Positions 53,258-62,430 of a stretch of DNA of 64,000 nucleotides are shown here, piece by piece. The position numbers and the translations under genes were made by a program. This DNA is from DTYU01 sp040757355 (GTDB lineage Bacteria > Bacillota > Desulfotomaculia > Desulfotomaculales > Ammonificaceae). The stretch covers positions 1-64,000 of the forward strand of contig JBFLWY010000009.1 in the NCBI GenBank assembly GCA_040757355.1, written 5' to 3'. Within the stretch, counting starts at the first letter, position 1, and every line of letters starts with the position of its first letter. The notes below the pieces were generated by a model. The model was not told the DNA's origin. It did not search any database and saw only the letters and a list, made by a program, of their open reading frames with translations.

Positions 53258-54487
53258 TTATGCGCTGTATTTGCTTATCCGTCCGGCGTTCGCCAGCAGG
53301 AGGCTCATGGTATAGTGAAGCGGGAATTGGCCCAACGCCCCTGTTGCGCAGGCGTATTCGTCAAAGCCGGAGACGTTCGGATCGAACCGGACCCAGGGCG
53401 ACTGCAGGAGGAAGGGCACCGGGTGCCAACTGTGACCCTTATACACCGCCGGGGTACTGTGGTCACCGGTAATGGCGATTGCATCGGGGTTCAGTGCCAG
53501 AAGGGCGGGGAGGAGCCGGTCGAACTCCTCTATTACCTTCACTTTAGCTTCCCAATCGCCGTCCTCCCCACGGGAGTCAGTAGCCTTCACATGGAAGAAA
53601 AAGAAGTCGTACTCGTTCCACCGATCCTGGAGAACGGTCACTTCGTCTTCCAGGGTGTCTCCTGTCACGCGCAGGAGGTCCATACCGACGAGTGATGCCA
53701 ACCCGCGGTACATAGGGTAAAGCGCTATCGCACCGGCGCGGACCTTGAAGCGGTCCGGGAAGAGGGTGATGCTCGGGCGCCGGGAAAAACCGCGTAGGAG
53801 TGCGAAGTTAGCGGCTTCTTCTTCACGGAGCAACCCGGCAAGCCGGCTTAAGAACGCGGCGGCTATTTGTGCCGTACGTTCCGCTTCCGGAGCCAGCGGG
53901 CGGGGGTGAAGGGGCGGCACACCTGTCGCTTGCGGGTCGGTATCCGCCACACGGTCGTCCAAGCCATCCCCGCGCAGAACAACGACGAAGCGGTGTTCCT
54001 TGACCGGGCGGATAAATACCCGGACGCCTTCGATCTCAGGAATGCTCTCCTGCAAGCGGCTGCAGAGTTCTTCCGTTACCGGTGTTGCCGGGCGGCCCGC
54101 GCGCCGGTCGGTGAGGATCATCCCCTGGTGTTCGTAGCGGACGGTGGCAAAATTCGCCCTTATCGCAACGTCATGCGGTTCCAGAGGGAAATCGATCCCC
54201 AGTGCTTCCAACACCCCACGGCCGATGAAGTATTTCAGCGGGTCGTACCCGAAGAGCGCCAGGTGCCCGGCGCTGGAACCGGGGGTGATACCGGGGAGCA
54301 CCGGGTGCGCCAGCCCGAGTTCCGAGCGGCGTGCGAGGCTGTCCAGGTTCGGTGTGCGTGCGGCCCCGAGCTCTGTTTTCCCTCCGAATTCCGGCACCGG
54401 GAGTCCCCCGATGCCGTCCAATACCACCAGCAGCATTTTTGTTTCCGCCGGGTGCACCAGTTCCGCGAGCAACTTTTCCAAGTCCAT
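53258..54487 (-). CDS. apgM: 2,3-bisphosphoglycerate-independent phosphoglycerate mutase, archaeal type
   Basis: 409 residues, ATG 54487. Alkaline-phosphatase superfamily metal sites are visible in VVLDGIGGLP, the catalytic Ser loop ITPGSSAGHLALFGYDP, and ITGDHSTPAVYKGHS. The FIGRGVLEALGIDF segment is typical of ApgM, the short form found in archaea and anaerobic Bacillota. It interconverts 3- and 2-phosphoglycerate with Mn2+ or similar metals. It lies 166 bases upstream of glgP on the same strand, so the two could share a transcript. Confidence 0.95.
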   Translation of the reverse strand: MDLEKLLAELVHPAETKMLLVVLDGIGGLPVPEFGGKTELGAARTPNLDSLARRSELGLAHPVLPGITPGSSAGHLALFGYDPLKYFIGRGVLEALGIDFPLEPHDVAIRANFATVRYEHQGMILTDRRAGRPATPVTEELCSRLQESIPEIEGVRVFIRPVKEHRFVVVLRGDGLDDRVADTDPQATGVPPLHPRPLAPEAERTAQIAAAFLSRLAGLLREEEAANFALLRGFSRRPSITLFPDRFKVRAGAIALYPMYRGLASLVGMDLLRVTGDTLEDEVTVLQDRWNEYDFFFFHVKATDSRGEDGDWEAKVKVIEEFDRLLPALLALNPDAIAITGDHSTPAVYKGHSWHPVPFLLQSPWVRFDPNVSGFDEYACATGALGQFPLHYTMSLLLANAGRISKYSA

Positions 54488-54648
54488 TGCCTTTCCTCCG
54501 GTTCTTTTATTTTTCCCTGCGCCTCGTTCTTTATTTTCGCCTTTTTTCGCCCAAAACCTCCTGGGGGTTGCCGGTGCAGAAAAAAATTTCCTGGGGGCTG
54601 CGTTCTGCAGCGCCTCTTTGCTATGGTAAGTTAAATGTGTTACATTAA

Positions 54649-55567
54649 ATGCGTCATTATCCTGGACGCTGCCGGGTCAAGGCGGGGGTGGTTGAGGTGG
54701 AGAGTAAAATCCCGGCGTTTTGGAGTCTCCCTGCAGACGAGGTTTTAGCCCTGCTCGCGGTGACGCCGGCGGGTCTGGAAGAAACGGAGGCGGCGCGGCG
54801 GCTGGCGCTTTACGGCCTGAACCGGCTGCGCCCGGTAAGGAAAGCGACAGCGGGGCGGCTCTTTTTAGCGCAGTTTTCAAGCCCCATCGTCCTGCTTCTG
54901 CTTTTCGCAGCGGGCCTCTCTTCTTTCCTTCGCGAAAAAACAAGCGCGGCCATCATCTTTAGCATCGTTTTTCTAAGCGGGGTTTTGAGCTTTTACCAGC
55001 AGTACAGCGCCAACAGCGCGCTCGCGAAGCTGCTGGCGCTCGTAAAGACGCGGGCCGCCGTCTTACGCGACGGAGCGGAGCGCGAAGTGCCGGTGGAAGA
55101 AGTCGTCCCCGGGGATATCGTCATCCTCAATGCCGGGGATGTGGTGCCGGGGGACGCTCTTCTTTTAGAGAGCCGCGACCTGTTTGTGGACGAGGCCACG
55201 CTTACCGGCGAGACTTTTCCGGCCGAGAAACGGGCAGGGATTGCTCCGGCGGAAGCGCCGCTCAATAAGCGCACCAACGCACTTTTTATAGGCACGCACG
55301 TGGTCAGCGGCACGGCAAAGGCAGTGGTGGTGCAAACCGGTAAAGAGACGGAGTTCGGCCGCGTCGCCGGCCGCCTGCAACTCCGGCCGCCCGAGACCGC
55401 CTTCGAACGGGGCGTACGGCGTTTCGGGTATCTCCTGCTCGAGGTGACGCTGCTCCTGGTGATTGCGGTCTTCGCCATTAACGTCTACTTCCACCGTCCG
55501 CATTATTCTGTATGTTGCCGGGGCCGAGGCGGTGAAGCGGGCGTTTTACCACCGGGCGAAATTTTAG
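54649..55567 (+). pseudogene. P-type cation ATPase with the catalytic centre deleted
   Basis: The first 285 residues match the start of P2/P3-type ATPases: a cation-ATPase N domain (WSLPADEVLALLAVTPAGLEETEAARRLALYGLN), two membrane helices, and the actuator domain with EVPVEEVVPGDIVILNAGDVVPGDALLLES and the dephosphorylation loop TLTGE. After VTLLLVIAVFAINVYFHR (about 55495) the phosphorylation motif DKTG, nucleotide domain and later helices are missing. A different frame then gives the usual C-terminal tail LYVAGAEAVKRAFYHRAKF, ending TAG 55567. This is an internal deletion of roughly 500-600 codons with frameshift, so the gene is dead. The intact gene was probably an ATP-driven Mg2+, Ca2+ or H+ pump. 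Confidence 0.85.
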
Positions 55568-55604
55568 GGGGCAGACCCCTATGACGCCTGCGGCGTCACC
55601 ATCA

Positions 55605-55745
55605 GCCGTGTCTGCCGACAGGCGGAGGAATGAAAATGCCCTTGCTGCCGGTCACGCCGTGTCCGGGCCCCTGCTTTTAACGTAACTATTCAGGCACCGT
55701 GAAGGGCGCGGCGGCCTGCCTGTCGGCAGACAGGTAAGCTGCGCA
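55605..55745. repeat. Dispersed GTCTGCCGACAGGC palindromes between two gene remnants
   Basis: A half copy (GTCTGCCGACAGGC) lies near 55609-55622. A full copy with CCTGTC (55719-55724), GGCA loop and GACAGG (55729-55734) has flanks GCGCGGCG and TAAGCTGCGCAT, nearly identical to 32655-32690. Confidence 0.75.
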
Positions 55746-55749
55746 TAGC

Positions 55750-55944
55750 AGTGTCAGCCCCGCATTTACCCCCTCCGGTCTCGGTTTCGTAGAAGGGGCG
55801 ATGACCGCGGCCTTCGCCTCGCTCGGCGTACGACCGGAAACCGCGGTGCTGGTGACCTTCGTCTACCGGGGGATTACCGTCTGGCTGCCGTTTACAGCCG
55901 GGATATTCTCTTTCCGGTTGGTGAAACGGTATAATACCGGCTGA
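55750..55944 (+). pseudogene. C-terminal fragment of a YbhN/UPF0104 (LPG-synthase-TM) membrane protein
   Basis: The frame ending TGA 55944 reads FTPSGLGFVEGAMTAAFASLGV, then VLVTFVYRGITVWLPFTAGIFSF. This is the signature PTPGGLGxVE loop and last helix of lysylphosphatidylglycerol-synthetase-like flippase proteins. About 250 N-terminal residues are missing, replaced by palindromic repeat sequence. No start with a ribosome site exists. It lies directly behind the deleted ATPase. Confidence 0.75.
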
Positions 55945-56039
55945 TGCTTCCGGAGCGCAGGCCCAACCTGCACCGGCCGGGCAGGTTTGCCCGCGGGCCT
56001 GTTCGCTTTTTGGCCCGGTTATCATAAGCGCAGGATGTT

Positions 56040-57857
56040 TTAGCGCCTTAAATGGAAGGGGACTCCCGCCACCAGCACGTCTTTCCGGAGCAGCAATAAA
56101 GTTTGGAGTTTTAACCCCGTCTGGTTGTGCAGAAAATAGTGCCACCACTTGCGTGGGACGAACTCGGGCAGCAACACCATTACGAAGGTGTGCTTAGCAG
56201 CGGCCCGCGCCTGCGCCTCGTCAATGAAGTGAAGCAGGGGCTTGTAAACCGAACGGTAGGGAGAAGGCAACACCGTAAGCGGGAAGTCGGGGATATATTG
56301 CTCCCACCGGGCCATAACCTTCTGCGTCACTTCTGGATCAGCGGCCACGTGCACGGCCACCACCCGTTGGGACAGGGACCGGGCGTACGCCAGAGTCTTG
56401 ATCACGCCCCGGTGCACCCCGGCCACAGGCACGATGATCAGCGGCTCTCCTACCGCCGGGTACGCGGGTGGCTGCTGCAGCCGCAGTTCCTCGGCGATAT
56501 CCCGGTAATGGCGGTAAACAGAAAAGCTTGCCCAAACGACGGCCGATACCAGGAGGATCACGATCCAGGCTCCCTCTAAGAACTTGGCCGCGGCAATTAT
56601 AGAGGTGGCCACCAGGGTTGCCGTTCCCCCCAGACCGGTAATCACGCTGTTCCACCACCAGCCCGGATGTCGCTCCTTAAGCCAGTGGCGCAGCACACCG
56701 TACTGGCAGAGGGTAAAGGTGGTGAAGACGCCGACCGCGTAAAGCGGAATCAGCGCGTGCGTCCGGGCGTGGAACCCGATGATCAACCCCGCGGCCGTCA
56801 AGCCCAGGAAGAAAATGCCGTGTGAGTATACCAAACGGTCACCTAAAAAGCTGAGGAAGCGGGGGAGAAAGCGGTCGGTAGCCATCGCCGCCGCTAAGCG
56901 GGGAAACCCGTTGAAGGCGCTGTTGGCGGCCAGAAAAAGGATCAGGGCTGTACTTACCTGCACCAAGTAATAGAGCAACCCGCGCCCGGCCACTGTGGCC
57001 GCTAACTGGGAAACCACCGTTTCCGCTGGTCGCGGGACGATGCCGAGGGCCGTGGCCAGAAAAGAGATCCCGCCGAAAAGAAAGGCCAAGAGACCGCCCA
57101 TCCAGAGCATGGTTGTACGTGCGTTAAGGGTTTCTGGAGGATAAAAAGAGCGCACACCGTTGCTGATGGTTTCCACGCCGGTTAAAGCCGTACAGCCGGC
57201 CGCAAAGGCGCGGAGCAAGAGAAAAGGAGTAAGACCAGTGAGCGGGAATGCAGGCAGCGGGCTTGCCCAATGGATATTTCCGGTGATGAATTTATAAAGC
57301 CCCGTGCAAATAAGGATGCCGAACGTAACAATGAAAAAGTAAGTGGGTATCGCAAAAACTATCCCGGACTCTCTTACGCCGCGCAGGTTAATCAGGGTGA
57401 TTAACGTGACGGCGGCTATGCCCAACCCGACCTGGTGGCCGTGAAGGAAAGGCCATGCCGAAGTGATTGCCGCTGCTCCCGCCGAAACGCTTACCGCAAC
57501 GGTAAGCACATAGTCTATGAGTAACGCTGCGCCGGCGACCAGTCCCGCCCATACACCCAACTCGTGCAGGCTTACGGCATAACCGCCGCCGCCGGTAGGA
57601 TAGGCTAAGATGGCCTGGCGGTATGATAACACAACCATGAACAGAAGGACGACGATGGAAAGCGATACCGGCAGCAGGTAGTGAACCGCCGTCGCACCCG
57701 CCAGTACCAGCACCAGCAATATTTCTTCGGTGGCGTACGCCACTGAGGACAAAGGGTCGGCTGAAAATACTGCCAGGGCCTGCCAGTTTTTAATACGCTC
57801 CGACGCCAGGGCCGATGTTTCCAAAGGACGTCCGACAAGCAAGGATTTTAAAGACAT
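56040..57857 (-). CDS. kimA: KimA-family high-affinity potassium importer
   Basis: 605 residues, ATG 57857, close to the 607 of Bacillus KimA. It starts LLVGRPLETSALASERIKNWQALAVFSADPLSSVAYATEEIL, the KimA/KUP-type N-terminus. About 12 membrane helices with YPTGGGGYAVSLHELG follow, then a cytoplasmic USP-like alpha/beta domain (IIVPVAGVHRGVIKTLAYARSLSQRVVAVHV) of about 150 residues that in KimA binds c-di-AMP. It imports K+ with H+. No c-di-AMP riboswitch is recognised upstream. It appears intact although flanked by gene remnants. Confidence 0.88.
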   Translation of the reverse strand: MSLKSLLVGRPLETSALASERIKNWQALAVFSADPLSSVAYATEEILLVLVLAGATAVHYLLPVSLSIVVLLFMVVLSYRQAILAYPTGGGGYAVSLHELGVWAGLVAGAALLIDYVLTVAVSVSAGAAAITSAWPFLHGHQVGLGIAAVTLITLINLRGVRESGIVFAIPTYFFIVTFGILICTGLYKFITGNIHWASPLPAFPLTGLTPFLLLRAFAAGCTALTGVETISNGVRSFYPPETLNARTTMLWMGGLLAFLFGGISFLATALGIVPRPAETVVSQLAATVAGRGLLYYLVQVSTALILFLAANSAFNGFPRLAAAMATDRFLPRFLSFLGDRLVYSHGIFFLGLTAAGLIIGFHARTHALIPLYAVGVFTTFTLCQYGVLRHWLKERHPGWWWNSVITGLGGTATLVATSIIAAAKFLEGAWIVILLVSAVVWASFSVYRHYRDIAEELRLQQPPAYPAVGEPLIIVPVAGVHRGVIKTLAYARSLSQRVVAVHVAADPEVTQKVMARWEQYIPDFPLTVLPSPYRSVYKPLLHFIDEAQARAAAKHTFVMVLLPEFVPRKWWHYFLHNQTGLKLQTLLLLRKDVLVAGVPFHLRR

Positions 57858-57974
57858 GGCTATTGTGTACCCTTATCCTTTGAGGTCCTTTCCCAAATTT
57901 TATCACGGGGTAAGACTGAATCAAGGAGTTTCGGCTCTTTTATTTACATTCGGGCGGCCGCTTTTTGCGAACAA

Positions 57975-58367
57975 GTGCTTCAAGAAAAGGATGGTATTCT
58001 TTCGCTAATCAGGATCGTGGATACGATAACTCAGGAGGTGGAGATAAAAGGGACACCTCCGCCAGAAACTCTCAAAGAGGCGCCGCCGCTTCGCTATAGG
58101 CTTAAGCTCGTTCTTATGTTAAAGGCGGGAAGAGCCAGAGGTCCTCATCAGGTGAAGATTACCCCTATTTTGCCCACTGGAGAAACGAAAACCCCCTTCA
58201 TCGGTACCCTTCACTTTGAGGGTGAGGAGAAAGGGGCCAATCTAATCCTGGATTTCGCTTTCGAGTTCCCTTTCGAGGGGCTTTACTGGTTCGAAGTCTG
58301 CCTTAATGAGCACTTACTGACGCAATTACCGTTGCGGGTGAGGCGGAGCATTTCGGTGCTTCCTTAG
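57975..58367 (+). CDS. Small beta-rich protein, DUF6941-like
   Basis: 130 residues from GTG 57975, but the conserved start probably lies upstream: the frame before it reads YIRAAFCEQVLQEKDGILSLIRIVD, with ATT 57942 as the only plausible initiator (AAGGAG 13 bases earlier). The body (KLVLMLKAGRARGPHQVKITPILPTGE, FEGLYWFEVCLNEHLLTQLPLRV) looks like a single Ig-like or beta-sandwich domain as in DUF6941 proteins of unknown function. Its last 65 bases overlap the convergent next gene. The start and family are uncertain. Confidence 0.55.
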   Translation: MLQEKDGILSLIRIVDTITQEVEIKGTPPPETLKEAPPLRYRLKLVLMLKAGRARGPHQVKITPILPTGETKTPFIGTLHFEGEEKGANLILDFAFEFPFEGLYWFEVCLNEHLLTQLPLRVRRSISVLP

Positions 58368-58683
58368 CCTCCGTCATTTTGAACTCGCCGCCGGAAGTGG
58401 GAGTGAACCAGCCGTTGAAAGAGACGACCCAGGTCAAATTGGCACTTCCCGTAGGCGCAGGCCTTAAGAGTCTTTCTGCCCGGGCCTTAAATTCTTTTTC
58501 GGTGATCAGTCCTTCCCGGAGCCAGACAAGATCGGCGTTTAATTCATTTGCTATATATTCGGCCGTTTTATCTCCTGAGGCCAAGATGTCGCCAAGATTG
58601 CTAAGCAGCCAGGTTTCTAAATCGTCCAAGGTGCTGTAACCGTCAAGGTACGCGCGAATCTGATCGAGGAGTTGTCTAAGCAT
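58303..58683 (-). CDS. Hypothetical helical protein
   Basis: 126 residues; ATG 58683 with AAGGAGGAG 8 bases upstream. The N-terminal 75 residues are helical and acidic (LLDQIRAYLDGYSTLDDLETWLLSNLGDIL, ELNADLVWLREGLITEKEFKARAERLL). The tail (NLTWVVSFNGWFTP) is beta-like and may be partly spurious where it overlaps the convergent gene. I do not recognise the family. A strong ribosome site supports that it is expressed. Confidence 0.55.
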   Translation of the reverse strand: MLRQLLDQIRAYLDGYSTLDDLETWLLSNLGDILASGDKTAEYIANELNADLVWLREGLITEKEFKARAERLLRPAPTGSANLTWVVSFNGWFTPTSGGEFKMTEAKEAPKCSASPATVIASVSAH

Positions 58684-59036
58684 TGCAGCCGTCTCCTCCT
58701 TCTGAAGAGAATAAACTTATCAAGAGAGTCTCACAGACTGAGATCCGCAAATTGTTCAACCGTTCGGATGCTCCCCGGCAGATCGCTGCCGGCCTTTTAA
58801 AGCCGGAGTACTTAAGAAACAAGCACCTCGCGCGCGATAAGGCCGCAGAACTCAGTCTGCCCTATTGTACGCACGCCCAGATGATCCGTTACCGCGATCA
58901 AGAAGGCCGTCCCGTAGTCGAAGTGTTCCAATACCTGCAACCCGACGGCTCTCTTGGAGCAAGCGGCCTTCCCGATCCGAAAAGGCTGTGGCTCTGCAGC
59001 GCCGTTTATGTGGCTTATCAAAAAGCTCCTGACTGA
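58683..59036 (+). CDS. Hypothetical protein next to the restriction-helicase remnant
   Basis: 117 residues with TTG 58683 as the first start; there is no convincing ribosome site, and the true start may lie further in. The body (VSQTEIRKLFNRSDAPRQIAAGLLKPEYLRNKHLARDKAAELSLPYC, VVEVFQYLQPDGSLGASGLPDPKRLW) is soluble and basic. The closing pattern QPDGSLGASGLPDPKRL and YCTHAQMIRYRD suggest a conserved family, but I cannot name it. Its first codon abuts the divergent gene's start, so one of the two N-termini may be shorter than drawn. Confidence 0.5.
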   Translation: MQPSPPSEENKLIKRVSQTEIRKLFNRSDAPRQIAAGLLKPEYLRNKHLARDKAAELSLPYCTHAQMIRYRDQEGRPVVEVFQYLQPDGSLGASGLPDPKRLWLCSAVYVAYQKAPD

Positions 59037-59137
59037 TTTGTTATTCGCCATCCGGCCCCATACCTTTAATCCTGAGGTGATAATATTATAACCTTTTTAA
59101 AGAAGAGATTAACAAAAATTTTTTTGGAGGGCTAAAA

Positions 59138-61407
59138 ATGTCACTCGCCGTTGACAACCCCATCATCAACTCACCCTTTGAGGAGCCCGGCCAGTACTGG
59201 GTTTACGAGGAGGGGCAGCCCGTCCTGAAGAGAGGGCGGCGGCCGGCGGGGTATTATCTGAAGGCGCGGACGCGGGGCCCTCAGGGGGCCCTGCTGGCAG
59301 AGGAATTTGTCCCGCTTGATCTGGTTAACGAGATCCGGGCGCGGGTAAAGCAGTGGCGGGAGGCGGGTTACCCCGGGGTTACGCCGGTTACCAGGCGGCT
59401 GCTGACACACTGGAGCATGCCGGAGCGGGAGCGCAGGCTCTTTTTCTGCCAGCGGGAGGCGGCCGAAACGGTCATCTGGCTGATGGAAGCACCACCGGCG
59501 GAGAAGCAAGGCATGGTTATTCCGAAGGATGAACCTATTGATCCGGAAAGTATCGCTAAAGGGTACAAGGCGCTGACCCGCTATGCGCTCAAGATGGCTA
59601 CCGGTGCGGGCAAGACCGTGGTGATGGGGATGCTCATCGCCTGGTCAGTTTTGAACAAGATCGCGAGCCCGCAGGACCGGCGTTTTTCGGACGCGGTGCT
59701 GCTGGTCTGCCCCAACCTCACCATCCGGGAACGGCTTCAGGTGCTCTTGCCCTGGCACCCGAAGAACTACTACCAGCGGTTCGACCTGGTGCCGCCGGGT
59801 TTACAGGAGCACCTGCAGCAGGGGAAGTTCCAGATACTGAACTGGCATCTTTTTCAACTGAAGGACGATTCCCGCTCCCGCAGCGTGGTCAAGCGGGGCG
59901 TGGAAAGCGACACCGCCTTCTGCCGCCGGGTGTTAAAAGACTTGGGAAGCAAGCAGAACATTCTGGTTATCAACGACGAAGCGCACCACGCCTACCGCCC
60001 GGCACCGCTTGACGATGAATTGCGGGGGCGGCTTTGTGCGGCGGAGATCCAGGCGCGCGAGGAGGCGACGGAGTGGGTGAGCGGCCTCGACCGGGTCAAC
60101 GCCGTCCGGGGGATCAATTTCTGCGCCGACTTTTCAGCAACCCCGTTTTACATCAAGGGCAGCGGCTACGAGGAAGGTCTCCCGTTCACCTGGGTCGTTT
60201 CCGACTTCGGCCTGGTTGACGCCATCGAGTCCGGCATCGTGAAAATCCCGCGGGTGCCGGTTGACGACAACACCGGCGACCTCATCCCCCGCTACTTCCG
60301 GCTCTGGGAGTGGATCAACCGGCAACTGCCCGCTTCCGAGCGGCAGACGGCCAGAAGACGCGCCAAGCCGGAATCGGTGCGATCCCCGTTAAGAAGAAGC
60401 CGGTCAGCCGCCCGGAGGGGCAGAAGGTCTCCACCCTGATCCGGGCGCTGCCGGAGCGTAAGCACTTAGAGATCGCCTTTCCGCGGGTAGAGGGCTTTGT
60501 TTTTGACGTCCGCCAGCGGATTAAAGTCAATCTGGCTGATGTACCGTATCTCATGGTTGATCCGGCGAGCGAGCCTACGGAAATTGTGGCCAAACCGGCT
60601 GCGGGCTACCGTATCGGCCGCCCCGACCGTCTCGGTCCAGGCCCGGAGGTTGTTCACGACCGCAACCCTTTTCACCGGGAGAAGCGGCTTCAGGCAAGTG
60701 TTTATGAGATGGCGGCGGAAATTACCAACCGGCTAAAGGATAAGCGTGGCGACTATGGTGTACGCCACTTCCTCTTCCCGCAGGTGCTCCGGATTGTCTG
60801 GCAGTACTTCGAAGAGCGGGTTATTGTCGCCGATCCCGGTGTGCCGCTGGAAGAGGTGGCTTTGCTTAAATATAAGCAATGGATCGTCGAGCATTTGCTC
60901 CAGACGATCGAGCCGGACACGGATGCGGGAGAGCCGCCGGTTTTGCCGGTTATCGAGCGGTTCCGTCCCATTGGCTCCACTTCCGAAGTGCTTTTCCGCA
61001 CCGTTCGCCCTGCGGTAGGTACGGTCAAAAGTCATGTAAGCCACGTCGTCCTCGACGCGCCGAAGTGGGAGCACTGCGTGGCCTACCAGCTTGAACGGTT
61101 ACCGGAGGTAGTGGCCTACGTCCGCAACGACCACCTGGATTTCACTATCCCTTACGAGTGGCAGGGAGTCCGGCACGAGTACCGGCCGGATTATTTGGTC
61201 CGGTTGAAGCACCCCGGCGGCGGGGAGATCAAGGTTATCTTAGAGGTGAACGGCTTTGAAACCGGGAAGGACCGGCAGAAGGAGGCGGCGGCAGGGCGCT
61301 GGGCGCGGGCGGTGAACCGTCACGGCGAGTTCGGCCGATGGGCGTTTGTGATCTGCCGGGATCCGCAACGGTTGCAAAGTCAGCTTGGGCAAATTGCTAA
61401 TACATAA
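59138..61407 (+). pseudogene. DEAD/DEAH-type restriction helicase (type III res-like) with internal deletion
   Basis: ATG 59138 after GGAGG. The first 410 residues are helicase domain 1: KMATGAGKTVVMGMLIAW (Walker A), NDEAHHAYRP (motif II) and ADFSATPFY (motif III). Near 60375 the frame shifts and the text jumps from RRRAKPES to IPVKKKPVSRPEGQKVSTLIRALPERKH. The latter normally follows helicase domain 2, so about 250-300 residues, including motifs IV-VI, are missing. The C-terminal part has a PD-(D/E)xK-like nuclease segment (HEYRPDYLV, VILEVNG). The intact enzyme would be a stand-alone ATP-dependent restriction or repair nuclease. With no ATPase motor it is inactive. No methylase is adjacent. 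Confidence 0.85.
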
Positions 61408-61554
61408 CCTGCCAAGACAAATATCCGCGCCACAGTGAAGCGGCTGCTGCACCGGTACGGGTACAAACCCGCCGAGTGCGAGCCACTGGTGGTCGTCATT
61501 ATAGAGCAGGCGGAGAGCCTCTACCGCAACTGGCCCGGCACCCAGACTGCCTGA
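61408..61554 (+). pseudogene. C-terminal tail of a type I restriction HsdR protein
   Basis: In the same frame as the preceding gene and directly after its TAA, the text TNIRATVKRLLHRYGYKPAECEPLVVVIIEQAESLYRNW reads as the C-terminus of HsdR proteins with a DUF3387 domain (RAxVKRLLRKYxYPP ... VLEQAE). It has no start of its own. Its TGA (61552-61554) is the first three bases of a TGAGTGCTGGG repeat box, so a repeat insertion may have created the end. This is a remnant of a second restriction system fused by deletion to the first. Confidence 0.65.
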
Positions 61555-61562
61555 GTGCTGGG
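61552..61562. repeat. Solo TGAGTGCTGGG repeat box
   Basis: Perfect 11-bp half of the MITE-like inverted ends, with no partner box nearby. It provides the stop codon of the HsdR remnant. Confidence 0.6.
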
Positions 61563-61720
61563 CGGCGGATCGCGGGGGCTGAGGGGAAAAGGAAGCACAG
61601 GCGCTTTGACCGTGGGTAGTGTACAGTTTTAATAGGTAACCGAGGGGGTAATGAAGAAGAAGAGACCTCGGCGGCTGCTTCAAAAGAAGCAGCCGACTCC
61701 CGGCAAAGGAGTGAGGTCTC

Positions 61721-62130
61721 GTGATAAACATTCGGCTTTTAGTACAAGTTATCCTGCTAATAGCGCAGGGAATTTTTGAAGCGTTGCGGTCAGCCCGAAG
61801 GTTTGAGGAGTTAGAGGAAAAGATACAGAGACTGGTCCATAGAGCGGCGTTAATCCTGCTTGAAGAAGCTTTAGATCAGGTAGACCGGCGGCTTTGTGCG
61901 GCACGGGATGTCAAGAGGCTCAAGGTTATTGGCCTACGTTCTCGGACCATTGTCACCAGTTTTGGGGAACTCAGCTTTAAGCGGCGGCTTTACCGGGATA
62001 AAGACACAGGGGAGTACCGGTTTTTATTGGATGAGACTTTGGGACTTGAAGCCAGCCGCCGGTTGAATCACCGGATTAAAGAACTCATCTTAGAGTTAGG
62101 GACGGAGAAGCGTACCACTTCGGTGGGTGC
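61721..62130 (+). mobile_element. Truncated ISLre2-family (UPF0236) transposase
   Basis: GTG 61721 follows AAAGGAG. The first 135 residues (RLLVQVILLIAQGIFEALRSARRFEELEEKIQRL, DRRLCAARDVKRLKVIGLRSRTIVTSFGELSFKRRLYRDKDTGEYRFLLDETLGL) match the N-terminal domain of ISLre2 transposases, whose full length is about 450-500. After GTEK the similarity stops, and the remaining open frame to 62368 runs through palindromic repeat sequence. The catalytic residues are thus missing. Just upstream is the usual leader with a long hairpin (AGACCTC ... GAGGTCT, with an inner CGGCTGCTT/GAAGCAGCCG stem) at 61662-61719. Confidence 0.85.
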
Positions 62131-62430
62131 GCTTTTTTGCTTTTTTGGTGTACTACGGGTTTTTCTGCCTGGCTGTCGGCAGACACTGCCTGCCGGTGTT
62201 TTCCCGGAGGGATTTTTTTTCTGCTCGACCCTGAAAGCGGGTTTTGACCCACGCATTATTAAGGGTAGAAAGGAAAGTGCGGGCAAAGGCGAAGAAGGGC
62301 CTGTGCTTTGCCCGGGCAGAAAGGGGGTGACTGGGGGCGAACGGGTGGTGTGCTGCGAAACATGGTGAAGGAGTTATTCTTAGCGCTCGGCTGCAGGTAG
62401 GTTAAATTCTCACAAAGGAGGGCAAGAAAA
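62131..62430. other. Debris downstream of the truncated transposase
   Basis: Contains a degenerate CTGTCGGCAGACA palindrome near 62167-62180, related to those at 32.7 and 55.7 kb. The open frame here shows no protein family. AAAGGAGG at 62416-62423 serves the next gene. Confidence 0.5.

Noticed and set aside
62131..62368. C-terminal part of the frame continuing from the ISLre2 fragment
   Set aside because: It reads through a palindromic repeat and shows no similarity to the transposase family.
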